Positions 1 to 7,046 of a DNA stretch of 9,317 nt are shown here, piece after piece (the first letter of the stretch is position 1; each line of letters begins with the position of its first letter). Both the position numbers and the translations under genes were made by a program. The notes beneath the pieces are model-generated. The model worked only from the letters and a program-made list of their open reading frames with translations, was not told the origin of the DNA and searched no databases. Location of the stretch: NCBI GenBank assembly GCA_937969485.1, contig CALBVQ010000101.1, positions 1-9,317 on the forward strand, in the 5' to 3' direction. The stretch comes from an uncultured Saprospiraceae bacterium. GTDB taxonomy: Bacteria > Bacteroidota > Bacteroidia > Chitinophagales > Saprospiraceae.

Positions 1-43
1 TCTGTCACCAATAACGCAGCAGACATCAAGTATTCCTCAAGGT

Positions 44-61
44 CACACACACACACACACA
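44..61. repeat. (CA)9 dinucleotide microsatellite
   Basis: Nine uninterrupted CA units. Long dinucleotide tracts are uncommon in bacterial chromosomes and are prone to slipped-strand changes in length. Forward frames 1 and 2 are both open across the tract, while frame 3 is stopped at 12-14. A change of one unit would therefore shift any gene entering from the left into another frame. Whether such a gene exists cannot be told from this window. Confidence 0.9.
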
Positions 62-161
62 AATTCTTATCGCAAGCACTTACAACTGTACGGTCTTGAA
101 TTTGAAATATGAATTATTATCTTGAAATTGCCTCACTTGCCAAGCTCGCGAAGATCCCTGT

Positions 162-231
162 AAGCTTTTAACCCGAATTCTGCAGTAGGTTTTATTAATA
201 AATATCTTAATGCATATTTCGGGTTTAAGCT
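162..231. repeat. 70-bp imperfect palindrome, MITE/REP-like hairpin element
   Basis: The outer arms pair as follows: AACCCGAA (170-177) with TTCGGGTT (218-225) over 8 bp, then a small internal loop, then 163-167 with 227-231 over 5 bp. Inside, TGCA 181-184 pairs with TGCA 211-214, and 186-189 pairs with 206-209 (one G-T pair). The apex holds the perfect palindrome TTTATTAATAAA (191-202). Almost the whole 70 bp can therefore fold as one long interrupted hairpin. There is no T-tract on either side, so an intrinsic terminator is unlikely. Part of the right half recurs at 8163-8180, which suggests a dispersed intergenic repeat. Its family is not recognised. Confidence 0.6.
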
Positions 232-297
232 CTATCGATCAACAAGCCAATCCAAGAGCTTATGCACTAATCCTCAAAAGAGCTGTAATTCTTTTCT

Positions 298-315
298 TTT
301 GGACGAAAGTCCAAA
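298..315. repeat. Short hairpin with GAAA loop downstream of FG-GAP gene
   Basis: TTTGGAC and GTCCAAA form a perfect 7-bp stem around GAAA, a GNRA-type tetraloop when read on the plus strand. It lies 20 nt beyond the stop codon of the minus-strand FG-GAP lipoprotein gene, where a terminator or 3' stabilising hairpin would be expected. However, the minus strand reads AGAAAAG after the stem, not a T-run, so a classical Rho-independent terminator is not supported. It could be a 3' end hairpin or belong to a plus-strand transcript. Confidence 0.4.
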
Positions 316-334
316 TATCTTTCGCTTAACAGTA

Positions 335-3300
335 CTACTTAAATACCTGTAATTTACCGTGATTGTTGGCTACTAAAATCAATGATTTTCCATTCTTTGT
401 TTTAACCAATTTTAAATCCTTTGCATCGCCTGCCGCAAAAAAGCCAGTTTCAGAAGTTGGTAAGCAGGTCATATTTAGCTTGTCATCAATCTCTATAATC
501 GTCCCTATACTTGCGTCAGCCCTACTTGTTTCGGCTTCTGTTTTAAACATATTCCCCGCAAGGATAATTTCGTCTTTTCCGTCCCCATTCACATCGTACA
601 ATTCTGCTCCGTTGACTGCTGAAAACTGAGCCTCTGTAGGTAGCTTCTTAACTTTGAATGAGCCACCTTCATTAATAACAAGGACAGATGCAAATTGCTT
701 CGCTTCTTTTTTTAACGAGTTTTCTAAATCTTGACCATAGATATCAACTAGATTAGCGTCTCCAAACGATTCAAAGTCAGGAAATTTCTCTGTAATGAAT
801 GGCATTTGTTCAGACGAACAATCACGCCCTCTTACAGGGAAAACCTCCTCATCCTGATGGAATGCAAGGACTATGTCATAGGTTCCGCTGTTATCGAAAT
901 CGTTACCAAACACCTGAAATGGCTCTTCAGCTGATGCCTTAAATTTGTGATTGAGCCCTATGTTTCCAACGATATAGTCATCATCACCATCCTTGTCTAT
1001 ATCACATGCAGTTATCGAATTCCACCATCCTTCTGTGTTCTCTAATCCAGCTGGAGATGGATCTAGCTCCAACTTGCCATCATTGTTTTTCCACAGTGAA
1101 ATTGCCATCCATTCTCCCACAACGATCAAGTCTTTGTCATTGTCTCCATCAACATCAGTCCATACCGCATCTGTTACCATACCTATATTTTCAAGGCCGC
1201 TTGCAACAGAACTAGTCACATCAGTAAATTTTCCACCGTCATTCTGCAAGATATAACTTCTAGGATCATTCGGATATCGCTGAGGAACAACTCGTCCTCC
1301 TACAAATAGATCTATATCTCCATCATTGTCGAAATCAACAGGTACAACACAAGATCCACTTGCTGTAATCTCGGGTATTCTTGATTTCGTAAAATTGCCA
1401 CTGCCCTGGTTCAGATAGAGCCTATCCTGATACATTTTTACGTCATTCTCAAATTCGTTACTTCCACTTACCACATATAAATCAAGATCACCATCTCCAT
1501 CCGCATCAAAAAATGAAGCGCCGATGTCTTCTTGCATTTTGTCGGCATCGAAGGATGGTGATTGCAGTTGGTTAAAGCTACCATTATCCTGCTGTATATA
1601 CAGGGCTCCAGCTTGTTTAGCAGGACCTGCAGCATAAAAATCTTCAAGCCCATCTCCGTTGATGTCGCCCACAGCTAACTTTGGGCCATTTTGAGACATC
1701 TTATGCGGAATTAATATTTCCGATCTGAAATCATCGTAATATCTCTCGACATGATCGAAGTCTATTCCCAGTTCAGCAGATTTTTCAGCAAGTAGAGTGT
1801 TTGAACCTGCAGCGAAAGTTGCTTTTGGTAAACCTGTTTTGTGTTTGACCTGAATGGTTTGATTAGCCTGAACATTCTCTAAGATTTGTAAACTTCCATT
1901 GGCCCATATGATTTCCACTTTATCTACTGTTTCCACTTTTCCTAGGCCGAAGTGGATCAGAGGCTCACTGTATGATTGGTATCCACGCACTGGATATAGT
2001 TCTTCATATTGAACCGATTCTCTGGTATAGATTTTCACTTTATTTCCTATTCCAGTAGGATTGTCTTTTCCTCCTTGGAACGTAAAATTGAGATAGTTGT
2101 TACCTTTTTCCCTGCTTCTATTTTTGTAAACTAAAGGCGCTTCATAAACATTTCCTACAACTAGATCTAAGTCACCGTCTTGATCTAAGTCAGCTGTTAC
2201 TACCGCATTCGAAAAACCTGCATAATCAAGGCCCCATTTATCTGCTACTTTCTTGAATTTTAAATCTCCATTATTTTGGAAGGCGTAGTTACTCACTGGA
2301 TTAGTGGGAACTAGTTCATGCATTTTGTCAATCGTAAGTTTGCCTTTAGCTGACTTTGCTAGTTCGTTCCCTTTCATCTGAAAGTCTCTATCTTTCATAT
2401 CCCTGGCAATTCCATTAGCGATGTAGATGTCTTTGTGTCCATCGTCATCCAAGTCTACAATTCTTGTCCCCCAACTCCAGTCCGATTTATTCACTCCTGC
2501 AAACTGTGCGATATCGGAATAATGGCCATTTCCTCGATTTAGATGTAGACTGTTTCTCATGTATTGAGGAGCCTGACCGCTATTTATCAAAATTTCGAAA
2601 AGCCCTCGATCCATAGGACTCATGTTCATTATGGCACGTTTTCGATTTTCAGGAAGCATTTCTACTTCAAAAATATCCAAATGACTATCATTATTAAAGT
2701 CCGCTATGTCCATGCCCATTGCAAAATAGGACACATGAGGAAAGTAGGTAGTCAAGCTTTCAGTAAATGTCCCGTCTCCATTATTAACATAGTAGAAGTT
2801 ATCTACTTCGAAATCGTTAGTGACATACACGTCTGGGTAACCATCCTTATTGATGTCACCTACTCCTATCCCAAGACCGTAACCCCAATTCGATATTCCA
2901 GCATCTTTTGTGATATCTGTAAATTTCCCATTGTCGTTTCTATAAAACTTATCTGAATCGTAGGGTGTGAATTGATTTGAAGGAGGATTCGTGCGTTTAG
3001 GAACCATTTTTGTATAGTCAATAATTGGTGAGCCGATAGGATAGTTGAGAACATACACATCGAGATCCCCGTCAAGATCGTAATCGAAAAAAGTAGCCAT
3101 GGTACTCGCATTTTCGCAGTCTAGACCATATTCTTTCGCACGTTCTGTAAAGCTTAAGTCTCCATTATTTATGTACAATAAGTTTCTTCTGATATTGGGA
3201 TCCTTCAGATGTTCTCCTCCTCTGCATATATAAACGTCATTGTATCCATCACCATTGATATCTACAATATTTACTCCTGCTGACCAGCCATCAACTGCCT

Positions 3301-3637
3301 TCATTCCTGAATTTTCGGAAACATCCTTAAATTTGAAATTTTTCTGATTGAGGTAGATTTGAGGTTTACCTTGATTCGACACGAAAACTAGATCAGGAAG
3401 ACCGTCTTTATTAAGATCACCGGCAGCAATTCCTGCACCCGCGAAGATGTAATCATTGTTCATGATGTTGTTCCCCATATTTTCAACAACTCTATTGCTA
3501 AAATCAATGCCTGTTTGTGAAGCAGCTTGAAGTTGAAAAAGTGTGGTATTTGAAGACGAACCAAAACTTTGGTCGTTGCTGCATGAGTAGTTGAAGAATA
3601 AAAATCCTATGATAAATATGTGCAGGTAGTTACGCAT
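335..3637 (-). CDS. FG-GAP/VCBS repeat lipoprotein with ASPIC/UnbV domain (CRTAC1-like)
   Basis: Predicted surface or periplasmic lipoprotein of 1100 residues. I start it at the ATG at 3637, because an upstream in-frame TTG (3667) would put ten charged residues before the signal peptide. A hydrophobic leader ends in a relaxed lipobox, NYSC (Cys18). Calcium-type DxDxDG motifs, the hallmark of FG-GAP/integrin-alpha propellers, start near residues 74, 126, 185, 261, 313, 395 and 483. An ASPIC/UnbV domain follows at about 525-598. Seven more motifs start near 658, 711, 768, 828, 879, 913 and 1015. Inference: two seven-bladed beta-propellers joined by ASPIC/UnbV, probably binding a ligand or glycan; the family's biochemical role is poorly known. 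Such proteins often sit near SusC/SusD glycan loci, but no such pair is visible here. The gene lies 282 bp downstream of the TonB-like gene on the same strand. The reading frame is intact. Family call is firm; ligand unknown. Confidence 0.9.
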   Translation of the reverse strand: MRNYLHIFIIGFLFFNYSCSNDQSFGSSSNTTLFQLQAASQTGIDFSNRVVENMGNNIMNNDYIFAGAGIAAGDLNKDGLPDLVFVSNQGKPQIYLNQKNFKFKDVSENSGMKAVDGWSAGVNIVDINGDGYNDVYICRGGEHLKDPNIRRNLLYINNGDLSFTERAKEYGLDCENASTMATFFDYDLDGDLDVYVLNYPIGSPIIDYTKMVPKRTNPPSNQFTPYDSDKFYRNDNGKFTDITKDAGISNWGYGLGIGVGDINKDGYPDVYVTNDFEVDNFYYVNNGDGTFTESLTTYFPHVSYFAMGMDIADFNNDSHLDIFEVEMLPENRKRAIMNMSPMDRGLFEILINSGQAPQYMRNSLHLNRGNGHYSDIAQFAGVNKSDWSWGTRIVDLDDDGHKDIYIANGIARDMKDRDFQMKGNELAKSAKGKLTIDKMHELVPTNPVSNYAFQNNGDLKFKKVADKWGLDYAGFSNAVVTADLDQDGDLDLVVGNVYEAPLVYKNRSREKGNNYLNFTFQGGKDNPTGIGNKVKIYTRESVQYEELYPVRGYQSYSEPLIHFGLGKVETVDKVEIIWANGSLQILENVQANQTIQVKHKTGLPKATFAAGSNTLLAEKSAELGIDFDHVERYYDDFRSEILIPHKMSQNGPKLAVGDINGDGLEDFYAAGPAKQAGALYIQQDNGSFNQLQSPSFDADKMQEDIGASFFDADGDGDLDLYVVSGSNEFENDVKMYQDRLYLNQGSGNFTKSRIPEITASGSCVVPVDFDNDGDIDLFVGGRVVPQRYPNDPRSYILQNDGGKFTDVTSSVASGLENIGMVTDAVWTDVDGDNDKDLIVVGEWMAISLWKNNDGKLELDPSPAGLENTEGWWNSITACDIDKDGDDDYIVGNIGLNHKFKASAEEPFQVFGNDFDNSGTYDIVLAFHQDEEVFPVRGRDCSSEQMPFITEKFPDFESFGDANLVDIYGQDLENSLKKEAKQFASVLVINEGGSFKVKKLPTEAQFSAVNGAELYDVNGDGKDEIILAGNMFKTEAETSRADASIGTIIEIDDKLNMTCLPTSETGFFAAGDAKDLKLVKTKNGKSLILVANNHGKLQVFK

Positions 3638-3919
3638 ATGGAATTTTGAGTTTAGTTTCGGCCTCAAATATCTTAAATGCAGTCAGAAACTAGGTAACGC
3701 AACTGAATATTTATCAACAGGTATAGGAAATAATTTCTTTTATCGATGCAAGTACTATTGATTGCCATTGAGGCTTTTATACCAATTCTGCTTCGTGTAA
3801 CTGTTGAGAGAGTAACTGCCATGCTATAGCTAAATTTGATATATGGACGCACATGTGCAAGATATCGTGTGCTTTCAGCAGTATCCATCCTCCTAATCAA
3901 TGCTTGACCGCTTAAGTAT
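3638..3919. other. Intergenic gap between TonB-like gene and FG-GAP gene
   Basis: No supported gene is present. A 75-codon minus-strand open frame here would need a TTG start, and its residues resemble no family. A perfect 10-bp palindrome, GCACATGTGC, lies at 3849-3858. A sequence one base off the Bacteroidota -7 box (GATATTTG read on the minus strand, 3665-3672) lies 28 nt before the lipoprotein ATG, but no -33 TTG sits at the right spacing. No hairpin plus T-run follows the TonB-like stop codon, so transcription may continue into the lipoprotein gene. Confidence 0.5.
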
Positions 3920-4822
3920 TTATTTCAGCTTAAAGTCTATGCTGATATTTCCACATTGTCGATCTAAACCGCTAGCAGAGAAGACGTATTTTTTAGCTGC
4001 GTCTTCGGCTACTTTAATCAAGTTTAAGTCTGTTGAGGTACTACCTTTTTGCGTATATTTTGCTTCGGTAACCTTACCTTGGGCATCTACACATACACGC
4101 ACAACAATACGCCCTACACGTTGAGAATTCTCGTTAATTTCTGGTTCAAAAAGGATTCCTCGATCTGCTAATCCTGTTCCTACCTTTCCTTTTCCGCTGA
4201 TTAATCCTTCTAGTGGAGAACCATCAGGATCTCCTTTGGGATCGCCTTGGGTAGTGGGACTGTTTCCATCACCTGAACCTCCAAATGCATTACTAAAGGA
4301 TTTTTTCGCTTCGTCTTGTTTGCGTTTCTTTTCTGCTTCTTCAGCTGCTTTCTTTTGCTGATTAGCAAGTTCTTGAGCCTTGCGCTCTGCTTCCACATTC
4401 CGCTGATCTTGTTCCTTTGAACTCTTTTCTATTTTGGTCTTGACCTCTTTGGCGGTTTTTGTAGTGACTATATCAGCTTCTAATTCTGACTCTACTTTGA
4501 TCGGTGTTTCAGGAGATTTGGTTGCAGAAACTTCCTTTGTTTTTTCGGAATCGATTTCTTCTGGTTTTGCCCCTTCAGCAGCTTCGGCTGCATCATTGTC
4601 TTCACTTTTGGCGGAAGCCAATTGATCTCCACCTCCATTTTCATCGCCAAATGAAAGTAGTATTCCCGTCTTTTCAGGCAGAGGAAACGTATACGAGAAC
4701 AAAGGAATACCCATCACCAAAATCCAAAATAGGATGGCTAGCAGTGCCGCAATCCGTGATTTCTTTCGAATATCTGGTGGGGTCTCTGCGGTATTGTATT
4801 GTGGTATAGCTGAATCTGTCAT
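3920..4822 (-). CDS. TonB-family energy transducer with TolA-like linker
   Basis: Inner-membrane-anchored periplasmic protein of 300 residues that would pass proton-motive energy from the ExbB/ExbD motor to outer-membrane receptors. A short cytoplasmic N-terminus is followed by one membrane helix (about 23-43). Next comes a long Ala/Glu/Lys-rich stretch with a likely coiled coil (about 126-176), then a Gly/Pro/Asp-rich linker (about 178-220). The C-terminal TonB-type domain (about 222-300) has the VRVCVDAQGKVTEA strand and a final C-G-N-I-S-I-D-F segment. Cys244 and Cys290 could form a disulphide. The linker resembles TolA more than the Pro-rich spacer of E. coli TonB, a pattern I associate with Bacteroidota transducers. 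It begins 47 nt after exbD2 and is the last gene of the exbB-exbD-exbD-tonB unit. Start ATG at 4822. Confidence 0.88.
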   Translation of the reverse strand: MTDSAIPQYNTAETPPDIRKKSRIAALLAILFWILVMGIPLFSYTFPLPEKTGILLSFGDENGGGDQLASAKSEDNDAAEAAEGAKPEEIDSEKTKEVSATKSPETPIKVESELEADIVTTKTAKEVKTKIEKSSKEQDQRNVEAERKAQELANQQKKAAEEAEKKRKQDEAKKSFSNAFGGSGDGNSPTTQGDPKGDPDGSPLEGLISGKGKVGTGLADRGILFEPEINENSQRVGRIVVRVCVDAQGKVTEAKYTQKGSTSTDLNLIKVAEDAAKKYVFSASGLDRQCGNISIDFKLK

Positions 4823-4869
4823 AGTTTTCTTTTTTCAGCTGATTATTCGATTAGGGTGTAGTAGCGTTA

Positions 4870-5262
4870 TTACTTCATGACGGCTTGTATCTGGAATCTA
4901 TATGCAAGATCCATCACGTAGACAACATGTTCGTTGGATGCTTTGGGGTTAGGTTTAATCACTATAGTAGCCTTCGACTTGTTCTTATTCTTCTCATTAC
5001 GTACAGCAGTTACTAAGTTTTTCTTGCTGATTCTTGTTCCATTTAACGTCATTGTTCCATCGGCACGTATTCCCACAACTGGTGGAGGAGTATTAACTCG
5101 TATAGAGGCAGGTGTGGTCTTTCCTGGAATCTTCAGGTTCAACGCGTTAGGCACTACCATTGATGAAGTAAGCATAAAAAAGATCAACAGAAGGAAAATG
5201 ATATCCGTCAATGAAGACATGCTAAACTCAGCCGAAACTTTACTTTTTTTCTTTAATCCCAT
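4870..5262 (-). CDS. exbD: Biopolymer transport protein ExbD, second paralogue
   Basis: ExbD/TolR-family subunit of the proton-driven ExbB-ExbD motor, 130 residues, a normal length. A basic cytoplasmic N-terminus leads to one transmembrane helix (about 20-37) with the conserved proton-carrying aspartate at Asp20 (context SSLTDIIF). The rest is the periplasmic domain. The start ATG shares one base with the TAA of the upstream exbD (TAATG), which points to translational coupling. The membrane segment is identical in sequence to that of the upstream paralogue, while the periplasmic domains differ widely. Most likely the two form a heteromeric ExbD pair in one complex; alternative use in separate motors cannot be excluded. 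Confidence 0.92.
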   Translation of the reverse strand: MGLKKKSKVSAEFSMSSLTDIIFLLLIFFMLTSSMVVPNALNLKIPGKTTPASIRVNTPPPVVGIRADGTMTLNGTRISKKNLVTAVRNEKNKNKSKATIVIKPNPKASNEHVVYVMDLAYRFQIQAVMK

Positions 5263-5660
5263 TATTGTTTTCTAGCTTTTGTAGCCATAATTGCTCGAAT
5301 TTTTAAACTTTTGGCTATGTTCATAATAGGGTCAATTCGTTCCCACTTTACGCCTTTCTCAGCAATAATTGAGAGTGTGGCATTTTCCTGATTTTCAGAC
5401 TTTGAAATATCAGCCCTTACTCTTTTTTTAATATCACTTTGTCTAATAGTCTTACCGTTATAAGTCAGTGTGCCATCTAGTTTCAGCATGACTGCCATAT
5501 CGGTAGGTGCGACTGTTTGAGAATTCGACTCAGGTAGATCCATGCTGATTTGCACCATCGATGAGGTAAGCATGAAGAAGATCAGCAATAGGAATATAAT
5601 GTCGGTCAAAGACGACATACTGAATTCTGCATTTACCTTACTTCTGGTTTTGATTCCCAT
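5262..5660 (-). CDS. exbD: Biopolymer transport protein ExbD, first paralogue
   Basis: ExbD/TolR-family protein of 132 residues. The layout matches the second copy: basic N-terminus, membrane helix with Asp20 in the SSLTDIIF context, then a periplasmic domain. The start ATG is one base after the TAA of exbB, and its own TAA overlaps the next ATG, so the three genes are packed as one translationally coupled unit. It belongs to the inner-membrane motor that energises TonB-dependent transport. It ends in a basic tail (KARKQ) absent from the second paralogue. Confidence 0.92.
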   Translation of the reverse strand: MGIKTRSKVNAEFSMSSLTDIIFLLLIFFMLTSSMVQISMDLPESNSQTVAPTDMAVMLKLDGTLTYNGKTIRQSDIKKRVRADISKSENQENATLSIIAEKGVKWERIDPIMNIAKSLKIRAIMATKARKQ

Positions 5661-5661
5661 A

Positions 5662-6342
5662 TTAGTTTGCTGGTTCTTGGAGTAAATCCATGAATTCCAT
5701 GGTTGTACGCTCCATTTTAAAAACTACCTTCTCAACACTTGCAACAAGTAGGTTGTAACCTGCGAAAGAAAGAATACCAATAAATAATCCCACAGCGGTT
5801 GTAATCAAGGCAACATAAATACCACCCGCAAGTACATCCGGAGTAACATTTTGCTCAGTTGCCATCTTTCTAAATGCTAAGATCATCCCTGTCACGGTCC
5901 CAAAGAAACCAATCATAGGAGCAGCACCTGAAATCGAAGCAAGAGAGGATAGGTTTTTCTCTAACTTAAAAAGCTCAAGATTACCCACATTTTCTATTGC
6001 CGCGTCTATGTCTTTAAGAGGCTTGCCAATTCTTGTGAGCCCTTTTTCTACCATTCTTGCAACCGGTGTATCCGTTGTTTTGCATAAAGCTTTTGCACCT
6101 TCAATGTTACCTGCAGCTACAGAAGAACGAATATTGTTGATGAAATTCTCATCAATCTTGCCAGCTCTTTTAATAGTGAAATACCTTTCAAAAAAGATGA
6201 ATAAGCCGAGTATAGAAAGCACAAGTAGAATTCCTACTATCACTACTCCAAGAGTACCTCCTTTAAGAATAAGGGAAAGAAAGTTTTCGTATTGTTCTTC
6301 AGGTACATCGGCCTGAAATAAGAAAAACAAGTTATCGAGCAT
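5662..6342 (-). CDS. exbB: MotA/TolQ/ExbB proton channel family protein
   Basis: Pore-forming subunit of the ExbB-ExbD motor. I choose the ATG at 6342 (226 residues), preceded by an A-rich leader. A GTG at 6408 would add 22 polar residues unlike the usual ExbB N-terminus. Three membrane segments are visible: about 30-53, 134-157 and 172-200. The family signatures are APMIGFFGTVTGM (141-153) and GGIYVALITTAVGLFIG (173-189). Thr149 and Thr181 lie where pore-lining threonines are expected from E. coli ExbB. The cytoplasmic domain lies between helices 1 and 2. This is the first gene of the exbB-exbD-exbD-tonB unit, with its promoter region shared with the divergent CoA-binding gene. Confidence 0.93.
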   Translation of the reverse strand: MLDNLFFLFQADVPEEQYENFLSLILKGGTLGVVIVGILLVLSILGLFIFFERYFTIKRAGKIDENFINNIRSSVAAGNIEGAKALCKTTDTPVARMVEKGLTRIGKPLKDIDAAIENVGNLELFKLEKNLSSLASISGAAPMIGFFGTVTGMILAFRKMATEQNVTPDVLAGGIYVALITTAVGLFIGILSFAGYNLLVASVEKVVFKMERTTMEFMDLLQEPAN

Positions 6343-6401
6343 TGTTTTGTTTTTAAAGCTTGAAAAATTTTGATTAAAACGGCTGCGGTTATTGAATTCG
6401 T

Positions 6402-6415
6402 ATGTCACATGACAT
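6402..6415. promoter_or_regulatory. ATGTCA-CA-TGACAT dyad in the exbB leader
   Basis: Two 6-bp half-sites in perfect inverted symmetry with a 2-bp spacer, 60 nt before the exbB ATG and downstream of the candidate promoter. The form fits an operator for a dimeric regulator or a small 5' UTR stem, but no particular regulator can be named. Confidence 0.3.
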
Positions 6416-6473
6416 TTAATCCACTTTTAATAACTTACTGTAGCACAGTTTATTTGGCCTTAGCCTTGACTAA

Positions 6474-6481
6474 CAAAGGTA
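6474..6481 (-). promoter_or_regulatory. Candidate Bacteroidota -7 promoter box for exbB operon
   Basis: The minus strand reads TACCTTTG, an exact match to the Bacteroidota -7 consensus TAnnTTTG. It would give a leader of about 125-130 nt before the exbB ATG. Upstream the DNA is very AT-rich, but no clear TTG sits at the -33 position, so the match is partial. The divergent CoA-binding gene uses the same intergenic region. Confidence 0.4.
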
Positions 6482-6578
6482 CTAAGAATAATTTATATAT
6501 TATAAAATTTTTTAATAAGATAATTTTTGAACCGTAAACTTTATGGCGGCTTAAGTCGTTAACACCTAAAATATCAAT

Positions 6579-6962
6579 ATGAAAACTCTAGTTTTTGGTG
6601 CATCATTAAAGAAGGAAAGATACAGTAACATGGCCTTAAATATGCTACTTGACTACGGTCATGACGTTGTTGCAATTGGTGGAAGAGCTGGAGAGGTAAG
6701 GGGTGTTGAAATCTTAACAGGACATCCAGAGCTTACCGATATTCATACTGTTACTATGTATATGGGAGCTGCTCGGCAAGAGGAGCACATTAATTATTTG
6801 ATAGGGCTTTCGCCCAAAAGAGTGATTTTTAATCCTGGTGCAGAAAATGCTGTATTCGAAACACGTTTGCAAATGGAGGGAATTGAAACCGCTCGTGCGT
6901 GTACATTGGTGCTATTGCGAACAGATCAGTATGAGGACGTAGAAATTGACGGTGTGCACTAG
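6579..6962 (+). CDS. CoA-binding domain protein (YccU-like, Rossmann fold)
   Basis: Cytoplasmic protein of 127 residues covering a single CoA_binding_2 domain of the YccU type. The N-terminal nucleotide-binding loop is VFGAS (5-9), followed by the family's R-x-S-x-M-A motif (14-19). Other family marks are TMYMGA (59-64), NPGAEN (85-90) and the conserved cysteine in ARACTLVLL (Cys108). Length is normal for the stand-alone domain. Proteins of this family bind CoA or a related nucleotide, but the physiological role is not established. It is transcribed divergently from exbB and converges on the SGNH gene. Start ATG at 6579; no strong Shine-Dalgarno sequence. Confidence 0.88.
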   Translation: MKTLVFGASLKKERYSNMALNMLLDYGHDVVAIGGRAGEVRGVEILTGHPELTDIHTVTMYMGAARQEEHINYLIGLSPKRVIFNPGAENAVFETRLQMEGIETARACTLVLLRTDQYEDVEIDGVH

Positions 6963-7046
6963 AATTTATCTTATTTTTTAGTTGTTGGTCATGGAGTACT
7001 AGTTGGAACGAAAGTGTAATTTGCATCACTTTTGTTGACTTTTGTC

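Larger units (their letters stand above)
1..334. other. Gene-free left flank with repeats and hairpins
   Basis: No convincing gene is seen here. Forward frame 1 is open from the window edge to a TGA at 109-111 (36 codons), and frame 2 is also open through the CA repeat to about 130. Either could be the tail of a gene entering from the left, but the residues resemble no family I know. The stretch holds a (CA)9 tract, an imperfect palindrome of about 70 bp and a short GAAA-loop hairpin, each listed separately. It is the region downstream of the FG-GAP lipoprotein gene, which ends at 335 on the minus strand. Confidence 0.6.

Noticed and set aside
2564..2956. 130-codon plus-strand open frame inside the FG-GAP gene
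   Set aside because: It lies wholly opposite a well-supported coding frame and shows no family resemblance; it is a mirror of that gene's codon pattern.
335..3637. Repeated aspartate-rich motifs as a DNA repeat array or CRISPR
   Set aside because: The similarity is at protein level (FG-GAP motifs at irregular spacing); the nucleotide sequences differ and there are no uniform spacers.
3638..3667. Upstream TTG start for the FG-GAP lipoprotein
   Set aside because: It would place ten charged or polar residues before the signal peptide; the ATG at 3637 begins a normal lipoprotein leader.
3673..3900. 75-codon minus-strand open frame between the TonB-like and FG-GAP genes
   Set aside because: It needs a TTG start, has no recognisable motif or leader, and its residue pattern looks like translated intergenic DNA.
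6343..6408. GTG start adding 22 residues to ExbB
   Set aside because: The extension is polar and unlike other ExbB N-termini; the ATG at 6342 is followed by the expected hydrophobic start.
7011..7032. AAAGTG/CACTTT hairpin between the CoA-binding and SGNH genes as a terminator
   Set aside because: The stem has only six pairs, three of them A-T, around a 10-nt loop, and no T-run follows on either strand.
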